Assembly: GCA_014360195.1 (NCBI GenBank) | Contig: JACIXY010000009.1 | Coordinates: 26,338-90,337, forward strand | DNA length: 64,000 nt | Reading direction: 5' to 3' | Source: Bacillota bacterium | GTDB taxonomy: Bacteria; Bacillota; SHA-98; UBA4971 | Shown: one piece after another, positions 27,270-35,740 of the stretch | Layout of the letters: each line of letters opens with the position of its first letter | Numbering within the stretch: the first letter of the stretch is position 1 | Program-made: the position numbers and the translations under genes | Notes under the pieces: model-generated | What the model saw: the letters and a program-made list of their open reading frames with translations, nothing else | What the model was told of the DNA's origin: nothing | Databases searched by the model: none

Positions 27270-27590
27270 ATGGAAGAACAAGAAGTGCAGAAGCCTGTGG
27301 ATACCGGCGTCGTTCCTCACCCATTGCTCGCATCGCTCCAACACCTCGGAGATCTCGATTCGCTATGTATCGCCGTTGAGTTCGAATGCGACGACTGCTG
27401 CAAGAAAGCCCTGAATGCGAGGATTCTGAGGGTAATCGGCGAATTCCTGGTCTTAGTAGGCTTCGAAGACGCTTGCATTGTGGTGAAGACGATAAGCGGC
27501 GGGCAGTTGGTAGAGAGGGAGCTAGTCAGGGCAATTGTCATTCCGCTCGACAGGGTCTGCAGCATAGAGATTGGCGCTGTGCAGATATGA
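27270..27590 (+). CDS. Small hypothetical protein with a CDDCCKK motif
   Basis: 106 residues, with AAGGAGGTAAGAAAAG before the ATG, so translation is likely. I do not recognise the family. The protein is acidic, with a cysteine cluster FECDDCCKKAL near the middle and alternating hydrophobic strands after it (FLVLVGFEDACIVVKTI, AIVIPLDRVCSIEI), which suggests a small beta-rich fold. There is no signal peptide or membrane segment. It stands alone, upstream of a MITE-like element. Confidence 0.6.
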   Translation: MEEQEVQKPVDTGVVPHPLLASLQHLGDLDSLCIAVEFECDDCCKKALNARILRVIGEFLVLVGFEDACIVVKTISGGQLVERELVRAIVIPLDRVCSIEIGAVQI

Positions 27591-27724
27591 TCATAACGGC
27601 TGCCATTGATTCCCTAGAAGGAGGGTGTGCACTCGTCCTCACTGACTGAGCTCGGTTCCTTCAGGGCTGGGCTCGGTTGCAGTTGACGAAAACGCACATA
27701 TCAGAGACCCATTTCTGCCACCAA

Positions 27725-27923
27725 CTAAATGAGGGTGCGTTAGTCCTCGCCCCTTTGCCAGTAGTTGGCGGGTTGCCGGTGTTGCACTCGGGGACGGCGC
27801 CCCAAGCGGAGCGCGCTTCGCCAAAATCCGGCCCGTCGGGCAAGTGGCCGGATTTTCACACCCCTCGTGCAAGCACCGGCAACCCCTCCCAAAAGTCGAG
27901 AGCATTTCCGCACCCTCACTTAG
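27725..27923 (+). repeat. MITE-like palindromic element, copy A
   Basis: 199-bp full copy of the interspersed element. Ends: CTAAATGAGGGTGC and CACCCTCACTTAG. Inside are a long inner inverted repeat (GGGTTGCCGGTGTTGCAC with GTGCAAGCACCGGCAACCC), a GC-rich hairpin, and AAAATCCGGCC / GGCCGGATTTT at 27823-27833 and 27846-27856. It has no open reading frame of its own. Confidence 0.85.
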
Positions 27924-27949
27924 GCGGGGGGTGAGATATAGGGGCCGCG

Positions 27950-28150
27950 GTGGCCTGACGTGGACGTGGATGAAGTCTCTCGGGATCGCCGACGAGACGT
28001 TCGATGTCCTGCGCCACGCGCACACGAGCTGGCTCACCGCCCTCGGCATGCACCCGAAGGATATCCAGGAGCGCCTGGGCCTGAGGCATGCTGACTTCTC
28101 CACGACGATGATGCTTTAGATCCAGCAGGCCATCGACGGGGTAAACCCCG
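27950..28150 (+). pseudogene. C-terminal remnant of a tyrosine recombinase (integrase)
   Basis: The plus strand reads FDVLRHAHTSWLTALGMHP, then KDIQERLG, HADFSTTMML, stop, IQQAIDGVNPAS. This is the HxxR-containing box II and end of a phage-type integrase. An amber codon stands exactly where the catalytic tyrosine is expected, and everything before box II is missing. It lies next to a tRNA-Thr gene, the usual target of such enzymes, so it probably marks an old integration. Confidence 0.75.
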
Positions 28151-28224
28151 CGAGTGTGCTGGCAGGAGATGACATGGCATCGATCCGGCACCGACCACCT
28201 GCGCACGTTCGGGCACCGCGATGC

Positions 28225-28252
28225 AAAAAGCGCCGCAAACCCTTGCGGCGCT
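28225..28252 (-). terminator. Terminator of tRNA-Thr
   Basis: On the minus strand AAGCGCCGCAAG and a TTGCGGCGCTT arm form a GC-rich stem of about 11 bp followed by TTTTGC, 10 bp after the tRNA 3' end. Confidence 0.8.
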
Positions 28253-28262
28253 TGAAAACTCA

Positions 28263-28337
28263 TGGAGCCGACGACCGGACTTGAACCGGTAACCTGCGCA
28301 TTACGAGTGCGCTGCTCTGCCATTGAGCTACGTCGGC
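28263..28337 (-). tRNA. tRNA-Thr (anticodon CGT)
   Basis: 75-nt cloverleaf on the minus strand. The acceptor GCCGACG pairs with CGTCGGC, the D arm is AGCTCAATGGCAGAGC, the anticodon loop reads CTCGTAA with anticodon CGT at 28305-28303, and the T arm contains GGTTCAAGTCC. CCA is encoded. It reads ACG threonine codons. Confidence 0.95.
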
Positions 28338-28416
28338 ACCAAAACCAAAACCCTTTTCGATTCGGCCGCGTGCTGCGCATCAAGGACCCTGGACACGGCA
28401 ACCGTCTCGCATTGAG

Positions 28417-28445
28417 AGTATAGCACAGGCGTGCTGGCGTGTAAA
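28417..28445 (-). promoter_or_regulatory. Promoter of tRNA-Thr
   Basis: On the minus strand TTTACA (28445-28440), a 17-bp spacer and TATACT (28422-28417). It lies about 80 bp upstream of the tRNA. Confidence 0.75.
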
Positions 28446-28559
28446 GGCCTCATCGGCGCATGGCGCAGGAGCGCGGTCGCGAACGCATCCCGACGGGACG
28501 GCGGCGAATTAACCGCGACTGTCAGGCACCGCCACGCTTCGCCCGCTGCGCCGTCTGCT

Positions 28560-29831
28560 CTATAGCTCCGCGCCCACCGCCGTGCCCGCCTCCTGCGCAG
28601 CTGGGGCGGTCCCCACAGCCTCTCCGCGTCTTACCCCGAGCATGAGGGCGAACGCCACCGCGAAGCTCACGAACGCGCACATGAACAGGACCTGCTTCCC
28701 CAGGACATCCATGAACCAGCCGAAGACCGGCGGGGCCACGATTGCCGCAAGGGCCGAGAAGAAATAGTAGAGGCCGGTGTACGCCCCGATCCTGGCCGCG
28801 GTGGTCATGTCCACGACCATCGGGTACGAGTTGATGTTTATGAGCGCCCATGCAGCGCCCCCCACAAGCAGCAGAGCCGTGAGCGTCGTACCTGGGCGCG
28901 CGAACCTCATCGCGAGAAGCATGAGCGAAAGGCCCACGATCCCCGCCAATATCGTACGCCGCCGCCCGATAGCCGTGGCGATGAACCCGCTCGGGATGGC
29001 AAAGACCAGGAAGGACAGGGAGAAAAACCCGAGCACGAACGAAGCCGCCGCGGGGGTCATCCCCCACACTTCGACGCCGTACAGCGTAAACAGCGCTTCG
29101 ACCCCGCTCCACCCGACAAACCAAAAGAAGATCGCAAGGAGCAAGCACAGGGCGCTCTTGTCCCGATCGGCCAGGACCTCGCCCATGGCCTGGATGATCC
29201 CGACACTCCCCTCCTTGCCGCCGCCGGCGTTGCCGGAACTGTCCGCGTGGCGCGGCTCGCGAATAGTCCTGAGCAGAACCAGAAGGACGACAACCATGAG
29301 CGCGCTGGTCACGACGAACGGCAGGCTGGGGTCCACTTTGAAGAGCTGCGAGAACACGAAGAAGGCGAGGAGTGCGCCCAGGCCGCCCATGAAGTTGATT
29401 ATGCCGTTGGCCTTGCTGCGGAGCGGGGACGGTGTGATGTCAGGCATCAGGGCCACCGTAGGTGCTCGGAAGGCCGTCATGGCGACGTTCATCACGATGA
29501 TGACCGGAATCATCGCCGTCAGGGCGAACCTTGTGAGTGGAATCAGCGCAAAGAACACCGCGGCCACGGGCACCCCAGCGAGCAGGAACGGCATCCTGCG
29601 CCCGACCCTCGTCCACGTCCTGTCGCTGAGTGCACCAAAGTAGGGCTGTAGGGTTATGGCCGCGATGTTGTCAAAAGTCATGATGATGCCGACAAGCGTG
29701 GTGCGGTAGGCGACGTCCTTGAGAAGATCGGAAAGAAAGATGGGCACATAGGAGTTGTAGATGGACCAGCTCAGCGATATGCTGAAGAACCCAAGGCCGA
29801 GGACGAAAGTCCTGAGATAATTCAGCCGCAC
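28560..29831 (-). CDS. Major facilitator superfamily transporter
   Basis: 423-residue protein with 12 predicted membrane segments. The loop after TM2 has GALSDRTWTRVGRRMPFLL, the pattern of the SLC45/GPH-like sugar transporters (sucrose or glycoside symporters). The second half has ATAIGRRRTIL, the matching motif. Start is GTG 29831 after AAAGGAGGATGACCC. Monocistronic; the substrate is likely a sugar or glycoside, but this is not shown by context. Confidence 0.85.
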   Translation of the reverse strand: MRLNYLRTFVLGLGFFSISLSWSIYNSYVPIFLSDLLKDVAYRTTLVGIIMTFDNIAAITLQPYFGALSDRTWTRVGRRMPFLLAGVPVAAVFFALIPLTRFALTAMIPVIIVMNVAMTAFRAPTVALMPDITPSPLRSKANGIINFMGGLGALLAFFVFSQLFKVDPSLPFVVTSALMVVVLLVLLRTIREPRHADSSGNAGGGKEGSVGIIQAMGEVLADRDKSALCLLLAIFFWFVGWSGVEALFTLYGVEVWGMTPAAASFVLGFFSLSFLVFAIPSGFIATAIGRRRTILAGIVGLSLMLLAMRFARPGTTLTALLLVGGAAWALININSYPMVVDMTTAARIGAYTGLYYFFSALAAIVAPPVFGWFMDVLGKQVLFMCAFVSFAVAFALMLGVRRGEAVGTAPAAQEAGTAVGAEL

Positions 29832-30020
29832 CGGGTCATCCTCCTTTCAAGCCTTCATACTGGACTTTCATGCCTCCTGCTTTCCGCTTTCGCGGCAGTG
29901 AGCCCGCCTTCTTGTTTGTCGTTGGTTCTGCCCGGGGGCGGAGCGACATGCCGACGCCGGCGGGACCACGAAGACGCGCCTGACATCGTGCGCCCCGTCC
30001 GGACGTGCCGCGGTGCCTCT

Positions 30021-30953
30021 TCACGCAGACGCGGCTCTGACAACTTGGAGCATCGCCGCAGGACGGTTGGTTATCACGGCGTCGACACCCCAAGCTACCA
30101 TCCTGCGCATGTCGTCGGGATTGTCGACGGTCCACGTGTTCACCGCGAGGCCCGCGGCGTGGGCGCCAGCCACGATCTCCGGGACAACCGCATAGAACGC
30201 CGGGTGCAGGGCGTCCGCCGGGACGTGCCTGGCATACACCCACGGGTCCACAAGCCCCTCCATGTACAGAACGCCCGTCCTGATCGACGAGTCCAGGGCC
30301 TTGGCCGCCCTCAGCGAGAAGTGGTTAAACGACGAGAGCACCGTCTTCTCGACGATGCCGAAGTCCTTCAGCACGGCAATGGTTTTCTCCTCGATGCCGG
30401 GGTAGAGGACAAGCCCGCTCTTAATCTCGATGTTGATGAGGCTGCATTTCGCGGCCACAAGCTCGAGGACCTCTTCGAGGGTTGGGATCTTCTCACCTGC
30501 GAATGGAGCATCGGCAGTGCCGGTACCGCCACTGCGGCCGGCAGCGCCGTCGTTACCGGCACTGCGGGCGTCGCCGCCGAAGGGGCCGCACCCGCTGCCA
30601 CTACTTGCGCCGCCGCTTTCTTGCTTAAACCATGAGCCTGCATCAAGCGCCTTCAGCTCGGCAAGGGTCATGTCCTTCACCCATCCCTTGCCGTTCGTCG
30701 TCCTGTCCACTCGCTCGTCGTGGATCACCACCAGCTTCCCGTCGCGGGAAAGCTGCACATCAAGCTCGAAACCGTCTACACCGGCATCGAGGCCGGCCCT
30801 GAACGCCGCGAGGGTGTTCTCCGGCGCCACGTCAGGCGCGCCCCGGTGCCCGAGGACAAGAGGCTTCGCCGCCACCTTCCCACCCACCCCCCGTTTACAG
30901 GTCTCTTCTCGCAAGCGCAGGGCGCCGCTCGCACGCAGCGCCCTGCGAAGCAT
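30021..30953 (-). CDS. ugpQ: Glycerophosphodiester phosphodiesterase
   Basis: 310-residue GDPD-family enzyme that hydrolyses glycerophosphodiesters to glycerol-3-phosphate and an alcohol. The family start VLGHRGAPDVAPENTLAAF holds catalytic His and the metal Glu, with FELDVQLSRDGKLVVIHD carrying the second metal ligands and catalytic His. The C-terminus AVNTWTVDNPDDM is typical. Between about residues 118 and 158 there is a Gly/Ser/Ala-rich insertion that normal enzymes lack, another in-frame repeat tract. GAAAGG precedes the ATG. Confidence 0.92.
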   Translation of the reverse strand: MLRRALRASGALRLREETCKRGVGGKVAAKPLVLGHRGAPDVAPENTLAAFRAGLDAGVDGFELDVQLSRDGKLVVIHDERVDRTTNGKGWVKDMTLAELKALDAGSWFKQESGGASSGSGCGPFGGDARSAGNDGAAGRSGGTGTADAPFAGEKIPTLEEVLELVAAKCSLINIEIKSGLVLYPGIEEKTIAVLKDFGIVEKTVLSSFNHFSLRAAKALDSSIRTGVLYMEGLVDPWVYARHVPADALHPAFYAVVPEIVAGAHAAGLAVNTWTVDNPDDMRRMVAWGVDAVITNRPAAMLQVVRAASA

Positions 30954-31006
30954 GGCCTTTCATCTATTCAACGGGGACCCCGCGATCCCAGCCTGCCCGC
31001 TCCTGA

Positions 31007-32935
31007 CTATATCTCATGCGCCACGCGCATGCCCTCGAACACGGCATGGGTTATGCGGCGCGGCCTCCAGGCGTCCCCGATGACGTAGTAGTCTATCCCG
31101 GCGCCTTCGAGCTGCTTTGCGAGGCCATCCTCCGGCGCCGACCCCACCGCGATGACGACGGAGTCGAAGCCCGAAAGGGTCTCGCTCTTCCCATCTTTCT
31201 CCACCGTGACTTCGCGCTCGCCAATTGAGGCCAGCTTCGCGCCGGTCACGATCTTCACGCCCCGCCCCGCCAGGCGGTCCAGCAGGAGCGCCCCCACGAG
31301 CGGCCCGACATCGGAAGCCACGCGCGGCAGCATCTCGATGATCGTGACCTCGTGTCCTTTCTCGGCAAGGTGCTCCGCGGTCTCGCACCCTACGAGGCCG
31401 CCGCCTATGATTGCGACCTTCTTCCCCACGGTCGCCTTGCCAGTCAGCACGTCCCACGACATCACCACATTGGGCCGGTCGGCCCCCGGCACGTTCACGC
31501 GCGCCGGACGAGCACCGGTCGCGATCACCACCACGTCCGGCCTCTCGGTGCGGATGGCGTCCAGGGTCGCCTCCCTGTTCACCTGGACGTTGACCTTGAG
31601 CCTGCCCATCTCCCTCATGAGAAAGTCCCTGAACGTGGCGATCTCGCCCTTCTGGGGCGGTGTCGCCGCAAGCGGCAGCTGCCCGCCCAGGCTGGGGCCC
31701 TTCTCCCACAGCGTGACCTGGTGGCCGCGGAGCGCCGCCACGCGCGCGGCCTCCATGCCAGCTGGCCCACCGCCCACCACGAGGACCTTGCGGGCAGCCG
31801 GGGCTTTCGCGAGGGTGAACGCCGACTCGAACCCCGCCCGGGCGTTCACGGTGCACCCGATGGGATGGTCCTGGAACAGCTCGTCGATGCATCCCTGGCA
31901 GCACGCGATACACCTCCGGAGTTCGTCCACGCGTCCCTCCGCGATCTTGCGCGGCGTGTCCGGATCCGTGAGGAGCTGGCGCCCCATGGCGATGAGGTCG
32001 GCTTTACCCTGGGCGAGCAGCCCTTCCGCGACCTCGGGGTCGTTGATGCGACCCACCGCTATGACCGGGATCTTCACGACGGATTTTACCCCACTCGCAA
32101 GGTCCGCAAGGCACGCGCGCGGCAGTGACATCGGCTGAATGATCCACACTGCCGACTCGTACACGCCCGCCGAGACGTGCAGAGCGTTGATGCCCTCGTG
32201 CTCCAGGCGCCTGGCCACCTCTTTTGTTTCGTCCAGGGTGAGTCCGCCTGGCACCTTCTCGTCGGCGCTCATCCGGTACAGCACCGGGAAGTCAGGCCCG
32301 ACCGCCTGCCGCACAGCGCGCACCACCTCAAGCGGAAAGCGCAGCCGGTTTTCGAGGGGTCCGCCGTACTCGTCGGTCCTCTTGTTGGCATACGGGGACA
32401 GGAATTCGTCGATGAGGTAACCGTGGGCGCCGTGAACCTCCACGGCGTCGAAGCCTGCGGCCTTCGCTCGGCGCGCCGCCTCGCCGAAGGCCCGCACAAT
32501 CATGGCGATCTCGTCCTTCGACATCTCTTTGGGCGTCTCGCCCTTCGTCGGGTCCGGTATCGGCGACGGGGCCAGGAGCGGCTCGCCCGTCACATCGGAG
32601 GTGGTCTGCCTGCCGCCGTGGTAAAGCTGGATGGCGATCTTCGCGCCGTGGGCGTGGACGGCGTCCACCAGGCTGCGCAGGCCGGGGATGAGCTTGTCCG
32701 AGTAGATGCCGACCTGGTTCTGAAAGCCCCTGCCGGACGGGTGTACGTACGCAGCCTCCACGATGATGAGGCCCACCCCGCCCCTCGCGCGCTCCGCGTG
32801 GTACGCGCGCAGCCTGTCGGTGACCGACCCGTCCTCATAGGCGTAGTTGGTCACCATGGGCGGCATAACCACCCTGTTTCGGAGGTCCATGTTCCCGATC
32901 TTCGTCGGGCTCGTGAGATTCGGAAATCCTGCCAT
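31007..32935 (-). CDS. NADH:flavin oxidoreductase / 2,4-dienoyl-CoA reductase-like protein
   Basis: 642-residue three-part enzyme: N-terminal old-yellow-enzyme TIM barrel binding FMN (VMPPMVTNYAYEDG, VHGAHGYLIDEFLSP, with catalytic-type residues), a [4Fe-4S] Cys cluster RCIACCQGCIDELF...IGCTVN, and a C-terminal FAD/NAD(P)-binding half (VLVVGGGPAGMEAARVAAL, VAIIGGGLVGCETAEHLAEKG). This is the layout of FadH and trimethylamine dehydrogenase relatives. The start at ATG 32935 follows GGAAAGGAAG; the frame is open to 33043, but that part lacks a start signal. Substrate not deducible; alkenals, enoates and dienoyl-CoA are typical. Confidence 0.9.
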   Translation of the reverse strand: MAGFPNLTSPTKIGNMDLRNRVVMPPMVTNYAYEDGSVTDRLRAYHAERARGGVGLIIVEAAYVHPSGRGFQNQVGIYSDKLIPGLRSLVDAVHAHGAKIAIQLYHGGRQTTSDVTGEPLLAPSPIPDPTKGETPKEMSKDEIAMIVRAFGEAARRAKAAGFDAVEVHGAHGYLIDEFLSPYANKRTDEYGGPLENRLRFPLEVVRAVRQAVGPDFPVLYRMSADEKVPGGLTLDETKEVARRLEHEGINALHVSAGVYESAVWIIQPMSLPRACLADLASGVKSVVKIPVIAVGRINDPEVAEGLLAQGKADLIAMGRQLLTDPDTPRKIAEGRVDELRRCIACCQGCIDELFQDHPIGCTVNARAGFESAFTLAKAPAARKVLVVGGGPAGMEAARVAALRGHQVTLWEKGPSLGGQLPLAATPPQKGEIATFRDFLMREMGRLKVNVQVNREATLDAIRTERPDVVVIATGARPARVNVPGADRPNVVMSWDVLTGKATVGKKVAIIGGGLVGCETAEHLAEKGHEVTIIEMLPRVASDVGPLVGALLLDRLAGRGVKIVTGAKLASIGEREVTVEKDGKSETLSGFDSVVIAVGSAPEDGLAKQLEGAGIDYYVIGDAWRPRRITHAVFEGMRVAHEI

Positions 32936-33191
32936 GCAGCACTCGCTTCCTTTCCTGGCGTTGTTGAACTCTTGGACCGCTAGACGCGCCCCGCAATAGG
33001 TTTTGCCAGGGCGCGGAAACGTATGCTCAGCGTGATGTTGCACCGCGTTCTGCAGGTAGAGTGCTCCACGCTGCTATTACCAACGGCGCTCACACTCGAG
33101 GCTCTGCAAAGGATTGCCGATTAATGATTCTATAACAGTGTTCTACGGAGCCACAAACCACGACGCGACGCCATGTGTCAAGTCCTGCATG

Positions 33192-33698
33192 TCACCTGCT
33201 CCGCCACCGGGCCAGCCGCGCGGCGCATTCCTGTTGTGGCAGCCGGCTTCCCGCAACAAGCATCATCCCAAGAGCGGTCGCTGCTGTTCCCATATCGATG
33301 GCTTGCAGTCTCACCATTTCATCAAGGAGCCACAGGACTCCATGGACCGTCACACCGTGTTCTTCTGCCGCGCGCCTGAGGTGGTTGTCACCAGTGAGAA
33401 GCGGAGCCTTGAGCCGCATCGCGAGCACCAGCGCAAAAAGGTCGTTGGTAGACACTGCTCGATACCGTTCCCGGCACCGCAATTGCGACACAAAGCGCAC
33501 CTCACTGCCTGATAGCTCGCAGCTTGCCAGGCCGTATCCAATGAGCTCGGCTCCATCGGGGACCAACAGTTCTTGCACGATGACATCTGGTGCGGCAAAT
33601 CTGGCGGGGAGATCGAAGACTCTGCGCGCCAGCCCGCCCGCATGAAGGTCGATCCAGATATTGGCGTCAGTGACGTAGGTCTGCCGGTAGTCCATCAT
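33192..33698 (-). CDS. PIN-domain protein, probable toxin of an XRE-ImmA/PIN pair
   Basis: About 168 residues. The PIN nuclease core shows the acidic residues in TDANIWIDL, then PDVIVQELL, STNDLFALVLA, LLTGDNHLRRAAEE. It ends with HGVLWLLDEMV, common in DUF3368-like PIN toxins. GGAGGAGC precedes the ATGATG at 33698/33695. It overlaps the 3' end of the XRE-ImmA gene by about 30 bp, so the two are co-translated. Likely an RNase, neutralised or regulated by the partner. Confidence 0.82.
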   Translation of the reverse strand: MMDYRQTYVTDANIWIDLHAGGLARRVFDLPARFAAPDVIVQELLVPDGAELIGYGLASCELSGSEVRFVSQLRCRERYRAVSTNDLFALVLAMRLKAPLLTGDNHLRRAAEEHGVTVHGVLWLLDEMVRLQAIDMGTAATALGMMLVAGSRLPQQECAARLARWRSR

Positions 33699-34761
33699 GC
33701 TCCTCCGCAATCTGTTTGCGGAAGTCACTGAGGGGTATGCCTAGCAACTCAGACGCACGGGCGTGTGAAATGATACCTTCAGCCACCGCCCGCAGGGCGA
33801 GCCTCCTCATTCGACTGGGCTTTTCGGGCGGCAACTGGTCACCAGGCTCTTCCTTGTGCCATCCGCGGCTGCGAAACGTCTTGAACAGCCGCACCGCCGC
33901 TGCCTCCGATAGGACGCCGGTATCTTGCGCCCGGCGAACCCAAGCCTGCATGCTCAGGCCGTACTTGTGCTTCAAGAGATGTAGTTCGAGGAGGCCCAGG
34001 TTCCGGCGTTGTTCTCCGAGCTCCAACTTTACAACGCTAGCTGGCACCAGGAATGCGCCCGCAAACCTGTGGGCGGCCGCTTCTGCTGATAGCGCTCGCG
34101 CTCCGGACTCCTTTTCATCGACTTCTAGCACAATGTGCCCCAACTCGTGGGCGAGGTTGAACCTCTGCCGGTCTCCAGGAACGTCATCCCTGACCACGAT
34201 CACTGGATCATGCCCGGCCCAGAAGGTGCAAGCGTCGAAGTCGGGATAGCCATCAACAAGGCCAACCTTGATGCCGTGGTCCTCCAGCACTTCCATGAGG
34301 TTCTCGATGGGGGAAAGGCCGAGGTCCCATCTCATACGCAAGTTCTCTGCAGCATCCTCGATCTCCTCCAGCGTGCTAACACGGTAGCGCAGGTCCTCCG
34401 GGAATCGGGGTCTTGCGCAACAGCCAAACGGTGTCAGGGTCTCGATTTCCACATAGCGCTCCAGCCATTCCTGGATCCGCGCCGCAATGGAGTCTTCCTC
34501 TGCACGCGTAAGCCTAGACCGCTTGCGATGGTACGCAGGCACGATGGTGACTTCGGACGAAGGTCGGAGGAAAAACTCCACCTTGACCCCCAGCCCAGCC
34601 GCCAGGCGCAGCAGAGCTCTCGAGCTCGGGACGTCAAGATCTCTCTCGTACTTTGAAATCGCCTGCGCGCTGAGACCTGCCTTCTCCGCCAGGCCGCGCA
34701 GACTGAGCGCCGCCGCCCTTCGGGCAAGTCTTATCCGTTGGCCGATCGACACCAGCGTCAC
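33667..34761 (-). CDS. XRE transcription regulator fused to ImmA/IrrE-type metallopeptidase
   Basis: 364 residues. Residues 5-65 are an XRE helix-turn-helix (IRLARRAAALSLRGLAEKAG, SAQAISKYERDLDVPS). Residues about 150-260 form a COG2856 ImmA/IrrE zinc peptidase with the HELGH motif in FNLAHELGHIVLEVD. The C-terminal part is a helical region ending in LSDFRKQIAEEHDG. Fusions of this kind act as antitoxin-like repressors with PIN or similar toxins, or in phage/ICE regulation. It precedes and overlaps the PIN gene and has a promoter embedded in a perfect inverted repeat, consistent with autorepression. Confidence 0.88.
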   Translation of the reverse strand: MTLVSIGQRIRLARRAAALSLRGLAEKAGLSAQAISKYERDLDVPSSRALLRLAAGLGVKVEFFLRPSSEVTIVPAYHRKRSRLTRAEEDSIAARIQEWLERYVEIETLTPFGCCARPRFPEDLRYRVSTLEEIEDAAENLRMRWDLGLSPIENLMEVLEDHGIKVGLVDGYPDFDACTFWAGHDPVIVVRDDVPGDRQRFNLAHELGHIVLEVDEKESGARALSAEAAAHRFAGAFLVPASVVKLELGEQRRNLGLLELHLLKHKYGLSMQAWVRRAQDTGVLSEAAAVRLFKTFRSRGWHKEEPGDQLPPEKPSRMRRLALRAVAEGIISHARASELLGIPLSDFRKQIAEEHDGLPADLRH

Positions 34762-34770
34762 CTCCTTTCA

Positions 34771-34812
34771 CCGGTTTACATTGTACTGTATTTGCGGCTA
34801 TTTGTAAACCGG
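34771..34812 (-). promoter_or_regulatory. Promoter flanked by a perfect 10-bp inverted repeat (XRE operator)
   Basis: On the minus strand TTTACA (34808-34803), a 17-bp spacer and TACAAT (34785-34780) form a near-consensus promoter. The perfect arms CCGGTTTACA (34771-34780) and TGTAAACCGG (34803-34812) embrace it, so one arm covers the -35 box and the other the -10 box and start region. Confidence 0.85.
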
Positions 34813-34826
34813 CAGGGGCAATTTCG

Positions 34827-35384
34827 TCACCCGTGGATGAGCCGGGGCAGGCATCGCACGCATACCCAAAGGCTGTCGCCCTTGAAGCGGCACGGTATGA
34901 GGACCTCAGCGCCCTCGCGCGCCCCGCACAGGAAGCATCCCTGGGTGATGTGCGCCTGCGGCCGCAGTTGTGGTTGCGGTTGCGGTTGCGCCTGCCCACG
35001 CGTCTGCGGAGGCAGTTGCGGCTGCGGCTGCATATGCGCCTGTAGTTCGGGCTCCGGCTGCGGCTGCATGTGCACCTGCGGCTCTGACTCTGCTTGTGGC
35101 TGTGGCTGTGGCTCCACCTGCGGCTGGGATTCCGATTGCAGCTGGCTCGTTGCGTGCTGTCCTGCGGCCCCCCGCGAGAATTCCCGCGCCTCCCTTTCCT
35201 CGATGGACAGCGCTCCCGTGGGACAGACGGTTAGGCAGAAGCCTGCGCCGTCGCACAGCTCCTCGCGGACCACCCTCGCTTTGCCGTCCACGATCTGGAT
35301 GGCGCCTTCTGCGCACGGGGTCACACAAAGGCCGCATCCGTTGCACTTTTCCTCGTCGATTCTGACGATCTTTCTTATGGGCAT
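34827..35384 (-). CDS. 2[4Fe-4S] ferredoxin with Q/P-rich linker and C-terminal zinc-ribbon-like tail
   Basis: 185 residues in three parts. Residues 1-60 hold two clusters: CNGCGLCVTPC and CDGAGFCLTVCP (the second lacks the usual second Cys). Residues about 75-145 are a low-complexity QPQPQ-type tract encoded by degenerate hexamers. The end has CFLCG...LIPC...VCVRCLPRLIHG, a four-Cys ribbon. Similar ferredoxins stand next to CooS genes in anaerobes and are likely electron partners. Here it is downstream of cooS on the same strand, separated by the dyad array. The Q/P tract is the unusual part. Confidence 0.82.
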   Translation of the reverse strand: MPIRKIVRIDEEKCNGCGLCVTPCAEGAIQIVDGKARVVREELCDGAGFCLTVCPTGALSIEEREAREFSRGAAGQHATSQLQSESQPQVEPQPQPQAESEPQVHMQPQPEPELQAHMQPQPQLPPQTRGQAQPQPQPQLRPQAHITQGCFLCGAREGAEVLIPCRFKGDSLWVCVRCLPRLIHG

Positions 35385-35740
35385 ATCCCTTGATAGCCAA
35401 CCTCGAACCTGAACGCCCCCCAGGGAAGCGAGTCACGCCTTACGAGGACACGGCAAGACAGCATGACAGTCATTGGACTTTGAGGCTGGCTATCTACAGC
35501 CCCCCTCCTTGTGGTTCTCTGCGAGTGCCGCTACCTCACTCAAGAACCGTGTCCTACACTCCAGAACCGCGTCCGACAGGACGTTTGCGCTACCAAGAGG
35601 CAGAATCCGTGCTTCCCGCGAACGTTCGTGGACCAGGGGCCGAGCGCCAGTTTAGCAAGCCGGACGCGAGTTTCTCGGACCGAGCGCTAGTGCGACAACG
35701 GGCGAAGCCGCCTGCCAGTTCTTCAGCAAGGGGGCGGAAA
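35385..35740. other. Gene-free stretch upstream of the ferredoxin gene
   Basis: No gene. It has a near-duplicate AGAACCGTGTCC / AGAACCGCGTCC (about 35543 and 35564). A segment at 35471-35494 (CATT...TTTGAGGCTGGCTATCT) resembles one at 57732-57755, beside the large dyad array. Confidence 0.45.
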
